Origin: Cerasibacillus quisquiliarum
GTDB lineage: Bacteria > Bacillota > Bacilli > Bacillales > Amphibacillaceae
NCBI RefSeq assembly: GCF_014202495.1
Contig: NZ_JACHHA010000005.1
Location: 124,001 to 188,000 of the forward strand
Length of the DNA: 64,000 nt
Direction: 5' to 3'
The translations under genes and the position numbers were made by a program. The stretch's first letter is position 1. Every line of letters begins with the position of its first letter. The notes under the pieces were generated by a model, which was given only the letters and a program-made list of their open reading frames with translations, was not told where the DNA came from and made no database searches. Below are positions 18,578 to 25,553 of the stretch, one piece after another.

Positions 18578-19793
18578 ATGATACTAACTTCTCTTTCATA
18601 TAAAAGTAAACAAATCCATAGCTGAATATGACGCCAACGATAAACATGATGCCCGTTAAGAAGTAATTTTGTAAAAAAAGAGTGACAATTGTAAAAATCA
18701 CTGTTTGTAGCAGTCCTAACTTTATAATCAGTCTTAATAAAGCTTGCTTTCTATTTTCTTCAGAAATTGGATATATGTCTAACCATATATTTACTCGATG
18801 ATGACGATAAATCGTCATCATTTGAAATAAACTCATGTAAAGAAATAAAATGGCAAATAATACTTTCACCCAAACAATTGGTACAAAATAAATGAACAAG
18901 CTACCGACAATGATTAAGCGAATATACATACTTAAATAATCTCCACTACGAATAAACGTTAAACGAAATAAGTAATCATATGTTAAACGCTGTTTATATG
19001 GTACACGATGTGCCCATAAAGATACGAGCCAGTTTCTTTTTTTAACTGGATTTCGTAGATGGGGTACATCTGTAAATAAATTAGCCATCCGATAAAAAGC
19101 TTGCATGCGATTTTGATCTTTTTCAATGAGTAGATACCAATTGATATTCGGTTGTTTCCGTGAAATGAATAGATCGTATAAAAAGACACCGATAAACAAG
19201 CCTGTACAAATAGTTGCTAAAATCATCGTACCATCAATAAGAAAGTAGAAAACAGCTGTTGAAACAAGTAAGCGGGTGAACAAATCAATGACACGGATTG
19301 TTTTATCTTGAATATTATTCATCCACCAAGTTGCTAGTAAATTCCACCCCTTAAAAATAAGTAACACGACAATAAGCAATAAATATGTTCGACCACTACG
19401 TTCAGGGAAACTAGCAAAATATAAAGGACCAAATAAAGCTGCAACTAAAAAAATCGGATACCAGCCAATGAAATAACTAAGTAGGACAGTCTTTTTAAAA
19501 TATCGACGCATTTTCTTTTCCGCTGGTACTAAAAAGACTAAATCTGCTTCTTGAAGCAGTGTTCGTACAGATCCTAAACTCACTAAAATACCGAACACAG
19601 TCGCCATGATAATTGTACTTGGAAAAGATTCTGGTATGGTTAATAACCATTGTTGATAGAAATAAGCAAAAGCCGCAATAAAGAAAAATAATGCAACCGC
19701 AATATGACCATTAAATATATACCGTAAATAACGTCCTGTTTCCTTCATGTAATGTGACAAACGTTCTTTAAATAATCGATCAGCATCAAACAT
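18576..19793 (-). CDS. ecsB: EcsB, membrane subunit of the Ecs ABC transporter
   Basis: This is a 405-residue polytopic membrane protein with two clusters of about three helices, one near residues 28-190 and one near 290-400, separated by a basic cytoplasmic stretch. It overlaps ecsA by 8 bp. In B. subtilis Ecs is needed for secretion, competence and regulated intramembrane proteolysis by RasP. EcsC, the third gene in B. subtilis, is absent at this place; yhaA follows instead. Confidence 0.88.
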   Translation of the reverse strand: MFDADRLFKERLSHYMKETGRYLRYIFNGHIAVALFFFIAAFAYFYQQWLLTIPESFPSTIIMATVFGILVSLGSVRTLLQEADLVFLVPAEKKMRRYFKKTVLLSYFIGWYPIFLVAALFGPLYFASFPERSGRTYLLLIVVLLIFKGWNLLATWWMNNIQDKTIRVIDLFTRLLVSTAVFYFLIDGTMILATICTGLFIGVFLYDLFISRKQPNINWYLLIEKDQNRMQAFYRMANLFTDVPHLRNPVKKRNWLVSLWAHRVPYKQRLTYDYLFRLTFIRSGDYLSMYIRLIIVGSLFIYFVPIVWVKVLFAILFLYMSLFQMMTIYRHHRVNIWLDIYPISEENRKQALLRLIIKLGLLQTVIFTIVTLFLQNYFLTGIMFIVGVIFSYGFVYFYMKEKLVS

Positions 19794-20529
19794 CGTTCTC
19801 TTCCTTTGTCAACTGAATATATAGGGCATCTAAACTTGCATTTGGCATAGAAAACTGTGTCCGTAATTGCTCTAAACTGCCTTGGGCACGTATTTTTCCG
19901 TTATGTAGAATGATGAAGCGATCACAATATTTTTCTGCTGTCGTTAAAATATGTGTCGACATCAAAATACCTGCTCCTTGCTCTTTCATTTTAATCATCA
20001 AATCGATAAACGACTGAATACCTAAAGGGTCTAATCCTACAAATGGTTCATCGACAACATACAATTGCGGTGCAATCAAAAATGCACACATTATCATCAC
20101 TTTTTGTCGCATACCTTTAGAAAAGTGAACAGGAAACCATTTCAGTTTCTTATCCATCCGAAATTCCTGGAGTAAATGATCTAGTCTCTGTTCGAATAAA
20201 TCTTCTGGGAGATTATACGCCATAGCTGTTAAACGAAGATGTTCATATAATGTTAATTCATCGTATAATATAGGGATCTCAGGAATATATGCGAGTTGTG
20301 TACGATATGCCTCTGGGTCATCGTGTACTGTTTTTTCATTAAGTGTGATCTTTCCTTTTTTTTCTTTCATTAAACCAATAATATGCTTAATAGTAGTACT
20401 TTTTCCTGCACCATTTAGGCCAATTAGTCCGACGATTTCATTAGGATATACATCAAATGTTAATCCATGTAAAACATTTTTATGTGTATAACCACCATGA
20501 AGATCTTTAACACGCAATAAAGCTTTCAC
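19786..20529 (-). CDS. ecsA: EcsA, ATP-binding subunit of the Ecs ABC transporter
   Basis: A 247-residue ABC ATPase with Walker A GLNGAGKST, a signature loop in the form FSKGMRQKV, Walker B LYVVDEPFVGLD and the switch histidine in MSTHIL. It uses a GTG start seven bases after GGAGG. It forms an operon with ecsB and is divergent from hit, as in B. subtilis. Confidence 0.92.
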   Translation of the reverse strand: MKALLRVKDLHGGYTHKNVLHGLTFDVYPNEIVGLIGLNGAGKSTTIKHIIGLMKEKKGKITLNEKTVHDDPEAYRTQLAYIPEIPILYDELTLYEHLRLTAMAYNLPEDLFEQRLDHLLQEFRMDKKLKWFPVHFSKGMRQKVMIMCAFLIAPQLYVVDEPFVGLDPLGIQSFIDLMIKMKEQGAGILMSTHILTTAEKYCDRFIILHNGKIRAQGSLEQLRTQFSMPNASLDALYIQLTKEENDV

Positions 20530-20639
20530 AATAAGTCCTCCGTCTCGAAAACGTTCTTTTTACAAATTTTATCATTAAATTCAATAAAATACATCTCACA
20601 CCTATTACTTATATGTATAAAAAACGATGGTTCGCTCAT

Positions 20640-20879
20640 AATACGTACTGAAGAGATGTGGACGATTCACCTACATTTATCAATTAATGGGGTGATTTGG
20701 TGATCCCAATCAACAAGTATATGATTTAAACCCTTTTGACAGGTTGATATCCTTTCGGTCAAAGGATGCTGTTAAAACGGTTGTCATATAATAGCAACTA
20801 ATCAATAGTTGTTATGTGAACTGTTGACGTCCCTTCTCTCTCAATGAGGCACGACGAGCGTCGCGCCTCATTATTTTTT
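20640..20879 (+). ncRNA. Candidate structured small RNA between ecsA and hit, with its own terminator
   Basis: The interval has no gene but folds into nested stems I could pair by eye. Closing stem: GGACG (20660-20664) with CGTCC (20828-20832) and TTCAC (20666-20670) with GTGAA (20816-20820). Inside: a hairpin at 20693-20712; a long arm from TATATGA (20718-20724) / TCATATA (20784-20790), through AACC / GGTT (20729 / 20779), TTTTGACAG / CTGTTAAAA (20734-20742 / 20769-20777) to ATCCTTT / AAAGGAT with a 5-base loop; and a hairpin CAACT / AGTTG (20795-20811). A strong terminator (20843-20879) ends it just before the hit promoter. No clear promoter was found; the 5' end is a guess. I do not recognise the family. 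Confidence 0.6.
20843..20879 (+). terminator. Terminator ending the candidate RNA upstream of hit
   Basis: AATGAGGC (20843-20850) pairs with GCCTCATT (20865-20872), with an inner CGAC / GTCG arm, followed by ATTTTTT. The hit -35 box begins in the T tract, so this terminator belongs to an upstream transcript and not to hit. Confidence 0.85.
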
Positions 20880-20906
20880 GACATACCATTCATCCATTAT
20901 TACAAT
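20878..20906 (+). promoter_or_regulatory. Sigma-A promoter for hit
   Basis: TTGACA at 20878-20883, a 17-bp spacer and TACAAT at 20901-20906. The -35 overlaps the end of the preceding terminator. Confidence 0.8.
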
Positions 20907-20939
20907 GTACGTAACGATACGAAAAGGGGATGAAATGAA

Positions 20940-21368
20940 TTGGAAGAAAAAGACTGTATCTTTTGTAAAATCATCGCTGGAGAATTACCATCTGCAAAAG
21001 TTTATGAAGATGAACACGTCTATGCTTTTCTAGATATCAGTCAAGTAACAAAGGGGCATACATTAGTCATACCAAAAACACATACAAAAAATATATTTGA
21101 AACACCACCTGAAGTAGCAAAGCATTTATTTGAGCGTATACCGACGATTGCTAATGCTATTCGTGATGCATATCAACCACTCGGTATGAACCTACTTAAT
21201 AATAACGAGCGTGCTGCAGAACAATCTGTTTTCCATTTACATCTACACCTCATACCACGATATGGTAAGGGAGATGGTTATTCACCAAACTGGCACACAC
21301 ATGAGAACGATTATACACAAGATGATTTACAAAAAATTGCTAAGGAAATAAATCTTCAAATAAAGTAA
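20940..21368 (+). CDS. hit: Hit, HIT-family nucleotide-binding protein
   Basis: This is a 142-residue histidine-triad protein that hydrolyses or transfers nucleotides from phosphoramidate-type substrates. The triad is in QSVFHLHLHLIPRY (H-x-H-x-H), with the N-terminal CIFCKI motif, typical of Hint/PKCI proteins. The start is TTG at 20940, ten bases after AAAGGGG; the nearby ATGs are in other frames or run into stops. It is divergent from ecsA and has its own promoter. Confidence 0.92.
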   Translation: MEEKDCIFCKIIAGELPSAKVYEDEHVYAFLDISQVTKGHTLVIPKTHTKNIFETPPEVAKHLFERIPTIANAIRDAYQPLGMNLLNNNERAAEQSVFHLHLHLIPRYGKGDGYSPNWHTHENDYTQDDLQKIAKEINLQIK

Positions 21369-21444
21369 ATAGCTCTTTTCCTTTTAGTCATAGTTTGTTA
21401 TACTGACCATAAGTTCCGCAACTGACAACAAGTGTACAGTTGGG

Positions 21445-21490
21445 AAGTTTAGAAGAGTTAGAATAGAATAGGAGAGATGAGTCAATGAAG
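21445..21490 (+). promoter_or_regulatory. TRAP (MtrB) binding site in the trpP leader
   Basis: A run of about nine NAG triplets, mostly TAG or GAG, is spaced by 2-3 bases: AAG 21445, TAG 21450, GAG 21455, TAG 21459, TAG 21464, TAG 21469, GAG 21474, GAG 21479, AAG 21488. It covers the ribosome binding site (AGGAGAG) and start of trpP. Tryptophan-bound TRAP binds such (G/U)AG repeats; in B. subtilis it blocks translation of trpP (yhaG) through the same arrangement. TRAP is not encoded in this window. Confidence 0.75.
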
Positions 21491-22003
21491 ACAAAAGATT
21501 TAGTTTTATTGTCCCTATTAGTAGGGATCGGTGCTGTATTACATACAGTGATACCGCCGATTTTATTCGGGATGAAACCCGATATGCTTTTAGCGATGAT
21601 GTTCTTAGGTATTATTTTATTTCCAAAACCACATCATGTCTTGTTACTTTCTGTTGTAACGGGATTTATATCCGCTTTAACAACAGGTGCACCAGGTGGA
21701 CAAATTGCTAACTTAATTGATAAACCGATTACAGCTTTTGTATTTTTAGGTTTATTTCTGTTCTTGAAGGAAAAAGGAAATATCAATATTATAATTCCTA
21801 TGTTAACCGCTTTTGGCACAATCATTAGCGGTAGTATATTTTTAACGGTTACTCTATTTATTGTCAATCTAATGGAAGGTGGTTTTATCACCTTATTCGT
21901 CGGTATCGTTTTACCTGCAGCAATCGTTAACACGATTGTGATGACAATTGTTTACCCAATTGCCCAAGGGGTGTTGAAACGAATACGCCCAAAAACCATT
22001 TAA
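21485..22003 (+). CDS. trpP: TrpP tryptophan transporter
   Basis: A 172-residue membrane protein with five or so hydrophobic helices, related to the substrate-binding S components of vitamin transporters. Characteristic stretches are LHTVIPPILFGMKPDM and TTGAPGGQIANLIDKP. It imports tryptophan. The start (ATG 21485) lies in the TRAP-type repeat, which argues both for the identity and for tryptophan control. It ends in its own terminator. Confidence 0.9.
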   Translation: MKTKDLVLLSLLVGIGAVLHTVIPPILFGMKPDMLLAMMFLGIILFPKPHHVLLLSVVTGFISALTTGAPGGQIANLIDKPITAFVFLGLFLFLKEKGNINIIIPMLTAFGTIISGSIFLTVTLFIVNLMEGGFITLFVGIVLPAAIVNTIVMTIVYPIAQGVLKRIRPKTI

Positions 22004-22014
22004 CAAAACCAAGT

Positions 22015-22050
22015 AAACCTTTGGCTTTAATAGTCAGAGGTTTTTTTATT
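22015..22050 (+). terminator. Terminator of trpP
   Basis: AACCTTTGGCT pairs with AGTCAGAGGTT (two G-T pairs) around a 5-base loop, followed by seven T. Confidence 0.75.
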
Positions 22051-22077
22051 TAGTTAATGACAATGGACATTCCATTA

Positions 22078-22107
22078 TTGTTCTTGGATCTCATTTTAAG
22101 TTATAAT
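22078..22107 (+). promoter_or_regulatory. Sigma-A promoter for yhaH
   Basis: TTGTTC (22078-22083), an 18-bp spacer and TATAAT (22102-22107) lie 40 bp before the yhaH start. Confidence 0.6.
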
Positions 22108-22147
22108 GATATGTGAGCACTTTTTCAAATGAAAGGGGTCATAAGCC

Positions 22148-22513
22148 ATGTCAAGAACTAAATCATTACTACTCGGTGTTTTCGTTGGCGGTGTTGTTAG
22201 TGCAACAGCTACTTTATTAAGTGCGCCAGCTTCTGGAAGAGATACACGTCTAAAAATAAAAGATCAAGCTACAGAGTGGAAAGAACTGCTTGAAGGATTA
22301 AAGCGTGACGGTTTAAAATTAAAGGACCAACTCGCTAAAACATCAAAAGAAAGCTCGGCACTGATTAAAGATCTTACTCATGAAATGAAACGGTCAGTTA
22401 TTGCCTGGAAAGAATCCGTTGAACCTCATCAAGAAAATATTAAAGATTATTTAGAACAAATTGAAGTCAGTTTAAAAGAACTAGAAGAAAAAGTAAAGAA
22501 AAGCAAAAAGTAA
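22148..22513 (+). CDS. yhaH: YhaH, YtxH-domain protein
   Basis: A 121-residue protein with one N-terminal membrane segment (LLLGVFVGGVVSATATLLSAPASG) of the YtxH type and a long charged, coiled-coil-prone tail. YtxH-type proteins are general-stress proteins of unknown function. It has its own promoter and terminator, between trpP and yhaI as expected from Bacillus gene order. Confidence 0.8.
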   Translation: MSRTKSLLLGVFVGGVVSATATLLSAPASGRDTRLKIKDQATEWKELLEGLKRDGLKLKDQLAKTSKESSALIKDLTHEMKRSVIAWKESVEPHQENIKDYLEQIEVSLKELEEKVKKSKK

Positions 22514-22539
22514 TCGGACACATACCGATTACTTTTTTT
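22505..22539 (+). terminator. Terminator of yhaH
   Basis: The perfect stem AAAAAGTAATCGG / CCGATTACTTTTT begins inside the last codons of yhaH and ends in seven T. Confidence 0.9.
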
Positions 22540-22597
22540 GCCTTTATGAACGAGAGTGTTGTACTTATTTACCTTATGACTACTATTACAATCAATG

Positions 22598-22924
22598 TTA
22601 AAGATTATATCTATTTAATAAAAATATAAATTCATCCATAAGTTCTTTATAATAGCCTTCTTGTTGTAAAGCTAGAATCGTTTCATTTGGACTTAATTTT
22701 TCATTTAACATTCCAACAAAATGTATCAGTAATGATGTATAGTCTAACAACCCTTGTTCTTTTTGTTCCTTATACTCAAAATTAAGATGATCGAGCAATT
22801 GTAATAAATCTTTGTACTCTTGTTCAGATAAGTCTTTTTCAATTAATAGTTTCTTGAATGGATATTTTTTCATATCAATTAGATCCATAATAAGCTGTAG
22901 ATGGAATGCCGTCTTATCCTGCAT
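22598..22924 (-). CDS. yhaI: YhaI, DUF1878 family protein
   Basis: A 108-residue soluble, mostly helical protein with many Leu, Glu and Lys (FHLQLIMDLID, YKDLLQLLDHLN). Length and pattern match the DUF1878/YhaI family, whose function is unknown. It starts at an ATG after GAGGTG. In B. subtilis its neighbour is the regulator scoC (hpr), which is missing here. Confidence 0.75.
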   Translation of the reverse strand: MQDKTAFHLQLIMDLIDMKKYPFKKLLIEKDLSEQEYKDLLQLLDHLNFEYKEQKEQGLLDYTSLLIHFVGMLNEKLSPNETILALQQEGYYKELMDEFIFLLNRYNL

Positions 22925-23144
22925 GACAACACCTCGTTTACAACAAAATCCAAACAGCTACAAATAGTATATTATATTATACCATTTTTTTGAGTCTAAG
23001 AGGGTAACAATTGACTTTTTTAGACATGATTTTTAATTTTATCAATGTTCCCCCCTGTTCAGTCGGCATTTATTTTGTTAAAGTGAATAAGAGAACATCA
23101 TTATAGAGATATTGGGACTGGTCTTTGATTAGGGGGATTCATGG

Positions 23145-23330
23145 ATGAACATCATATTTCCAATTTATAGTTTTATCGTCTTCTTCGTTTTCAATATACT
23201 GACACATAGATTTTGTGTTAAGCTTGAATTAAGTAAGCAACGTCAAGATAAAATGTTTCGATTTATGAATATGATCGTGTTAATCCTTTTAATCACATCA
23301 TATATAAAAATTCAGCATGCAATCATTTAA
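23145..23330 (+). CDS. Small two-helix membrane protein, unrecognised
   Basis: A 61-residue protein with two hydrophobic segments (about 3-17 and 42-57) separated by a charged loop (KLELSKQRQDKMFR). It has a good ribosome binding site (AGGGGG, 8 bases from the ATG). It lies 100 bp before prsA on the same strand. I do not recognise a family. The real ribosome binding site and the hydrophobic pattern favour a true gene. Confidence 0.5.
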   Translation: MNIIFPIYSFIVFFVFNILTHRFCVKLELSKQRQDKMFRFMNMIVLILLITSYIKIQHAII

Positions 23331-23430
23331 TATAATATTCAGTAAAACGATAGTATGTTTTTACTTGAAAATATGTTATATTTATTGATAGCAAGAAAAT
23401 GAAGTTCATATCTAGATTAGGAGTGTTCAA

Positions 23431-24294
23431 ATGAAGAAGTTAGCCATTGCCGCAACAATTAGTGCGGGTGTATTATTATTTTCTGGATGTAGTAATTCAG
23501 GAGATGTTATTGTAAAGTCAAAATCAGGTGACATTACAAAAGAAGAATTTTATACGGAAATGAAGGATCAAATCGGAGCTAATGTCCTACAACAAATGAT
23601 GTTAGCTAAAATTCTCGAGGACAAGTTTGAGGTTGATGATAAAGAAGTTGACAAAGAAGTTAAGCAAATGAAAGATGAAATGGGAGATCAGTTTGATCTC
23701 GTCTTACAGCAACAAGGCATTAAGGACGAAGATCAATTACGGGAACAAATCCGTATTAGTATGCTCTATGAAGAAGCGATGTTCGGTGATGTCAAGATAA
23801 CTGATGAAGAATTAAAAGAACAATTTGAACGAATGAAAACGGAATTAAAAGCAAGCCACATTCTTGTCGCTGATGAAAAAGAAGCAAAAGATATTAAGAA
23901 ACAACTTGACGAAGGTGCCGATTTCAAAAAACTAGCTAAAGAACACTCAACAGATGGTTCAGCTGAAAATGGTGGCGATCTTGGGTGGTTCTCAACAGGA
24001 GATATGGTTCCTGAATTTGAAGATCAAGCATATAGTATGAAAAAAGGTGAAATTAGTGAACCTGTTAAATCTCAGTTCGGTTACCATATCATTTTATTAA
24101 AAGATAAGCGGAAAAAAGAAGAAGACATTGGCAACTTTGAAGACAATAAAGACATGATTGAAAACGACTTAAAAAATAAAAAAGTGGATACTGAAGCAAA
24201 ACTAAAAGAGCTTCTCGAACAAGCCGAAATTGACGTTAAAGACGAACAGTTTAAAGATTTATTTAACATGGATCAACAAAATGCACAAGGTTAA
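23431..24294 (+). CDS. prsA: PrsA, foldase lipoprotein (parvulin-type PPIase)
   Basis: PrsA helps secreted proteins fold after they cross the membrane. A lipoprotein signal ends in LLFSGC, with Cys20 as the lipid site. The parvulin domain runs from about 139 to 228 (KASHILVADEKEAK, ENGGDLGWFSTGDMVPEFE, FGYHIILL), flanked by charged helical N- and C-terminal parts. Length (287) matches the family. It ends in a strong bidirectional terminator shared with yhaL. The ecsAB transporter genes nearby also affect secretion in B. subtilis. Confidence 0.95.
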   Translation: MKKLAIAATISAGVLLFSGCSNSGDVIVKSKSGDITKEEFYTEMKDQIGANVLQQMMLAKILEDKFEVDDKEVDKEVKQMKDEMGDQFDLVLQQQGIKDEDQLREQIRISMLYEEAMFGDVKITDEELKEQFERMKTELKASHILVADEKEAKDIKKQLDEGADFKKLAKEHSTDGSAENGGDLGWFSTGDMVPEFEDQAYSMKKGEISEPVKSQFGYHIILLKDKRKKEEDIGNFEDNKDMIENDLKNKKVDTEAKLKELLEQAEIDVKDEQFKDLFNMDQQNAQG

Positions 24295-24297
24295 ATT

Positions 24298-24340
24298 AAA
24301 AAAGTGGGGATAGCTCCGTGCTATTCTCCCACTTTTTTTA
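24298..24340. terminator. Bidirectional terminator between prsA and yhaL
   Basis: AAAAGTGGG-GATAGC pairs with GCTAT-CTCCCACTTTT around a 5-base loop, with A and T runs on both sides so that it works on either strand. Confidence 0.85.
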
Positions 24341-24512
24341 TGAAACGTTTCTTACGTTCTTCTTCGATTCTTTTCATGTACACTTGTCCTTCTTGTTCAA
24401 TAAACCGTTCTTCCAATCGTTTCTCTGCAACCATAGCTCGTAATGCCATATATCCACTTAAAAATGTAAAAGCAATCAATAAAATAACCCACCAAGGTAC
24501 TCCAAAAAACAA
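24321..24512 (-). CDS. yhaL: YhaL-like small sporulation protein
   Basis: About 63 residues: an N-terminal membrane helix (VPWWVILLIAFTFLSGYMALRAM) followed by a strongly basic tail rich in Glu, Arg and Lys. This is the pattern of YhaL of B. subtilis, a sporulation-related protein encoded between prsA and yhaM, as here. I prefer the TTG start at 24512, which lies eight bases after GAGGGG; a GTG at 24521 would overlap that site. Confidence 0.65.
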   Translation of the reverse strand: MFFGVPWWVILLIAFTFLSGYMALRAMVAEKRLEERFIEQEGQVYMKRIEEERKKRFIKKVGE

Positions 24513-24586
24513 TGTACACACCCCTCGTCCCTTCTTATTAATAGATATATGTCATTTATTTTTAAAAATGCCATTTATTTATATTC

Positions 24587-25525
24587 TCATATGTTAGGTT
24601 TATAAAATGAACGGTTATCTAAAGCAAAGAGCTTTTCAGTAAATTCTCCTGGTTCAACATATTCAAGTGCTCGATTTAATGTGTTCATTCTAGCATCAAT
24701 GAGATCGATAAGATGCAGCAGTTCCGCTTCACGAATCAGTGGCGGTCTTGGACTGCCCCACTCTAATTTTCCATGATGAGATAGGACTAAATGCTGTAAT
24801 ACAATAATTTCTTCCCCTTCTATTTTAAGTTGTTTAGCCATTAGGCCAATTTCTTCAACCATCATTGGAATATGACCAATTAACTTTCCTTCAAGTGTAT
24901 AGGATGTCGTTACAAAACCTGATAACTCTTTAACTTTAGCTAAATCATGCAAAATAATTCCCGCATAAAGCAAATCTCGATTAACATCTGGATATAATTT
25001 ACACAATTCTCTTGCTAAATGTAACATATTAACAATATGATGCGCCAAGCCAGACATATATGCATGATGATTGGATACAGCCGCAGGATATGTGAGTAAC
25101 TCATCTTGATATTCTTTAACAAAAGCGCGGATAATACGCTGGATATTTGGATTTTCCATTTCAAAAATAGCTTCCATTATCTTTTCATATAGGACTTCTT
25201 TTTCAACCGGTGCCTTTTCAATAAAATCACTAATTTGTACACCATCAGTCACTTGAGCGGGGCGAATGGAATAAATTCTAAGTTGAGCTTTCCCCCTAAA
25301 TTGTGTGATGTCACCCGTTACATATACAATCTGTTCAGCTGTATATATCGTCTCATCCCCGGGTTTTGCATCCCACAGTTTAGCTTCAATTTCCCCTGAC
25401 ATATCTCGTAATATTAACGTTAAAAATGGCTTCCCATTACTTGTTACCCCTTTTGTAGCCTCTTTTATTAACATGAATCCTTTAAATTTGTGACCTACTT
25501 GTAAGGATTTAATTCCTTTCTTCAT
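24587..25525 (-). CDS. yhaM: YhaM, 3'-5' exoribonuclease
   Basis: This 312-residue nuclease has an N-terminal OB-fold ([24 protein letters not shown], shown as residues about 18-41) and a C-terminal HD domain whose metal-binding pair is in [10 protein letters not shown], with histidines in [10 protein letters not shown] and [12 protein letters not shown]. The family degrades RNA and single-stranded DNA from the 3' end. It is the last gene of yhaO-yhaN-yhaM, 28 bp after yhaN. Confidence 0.93.
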   Translation of the reverse strand: MKKGIKSLQVGHKFKGFMLIKEATKGVTSNGKPFLTLILRDMSGEIEAKLWDAKPGDETIYTAEQIVYVTGDITQFRGKAQLRIYSIRPAQVTDGVQISDFIEKAPVEKEVLYEKIMEAIFEMENPNIQRIIRAFVKEYQDELLTYPAAVSNHHAYMSGLAHHIVNMLHLARELCKLYPDVNRDLLYAGIILHDLAKVKELSGFVTTSYTLEGKLIGHIPMMVEEIGLMAKQLKIEGEEIIVLQHLVLSHHGKLEWGSPRPPLIREAELLHLIDLIDARMNTLNRALEYVEPGEFTEKLFALDNRSFYKPNI

Positions 25526-25553
25526 TCGTTCATTCTCTCCCTTTTAATATGCG

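Noticed and set aside
20589-20640. Promoter for the structured RNA (TATAAA near 20616 or CATAAT near 20637)
   Set aside because: No -35 box at a proper distance; not good enough to report as a feature.
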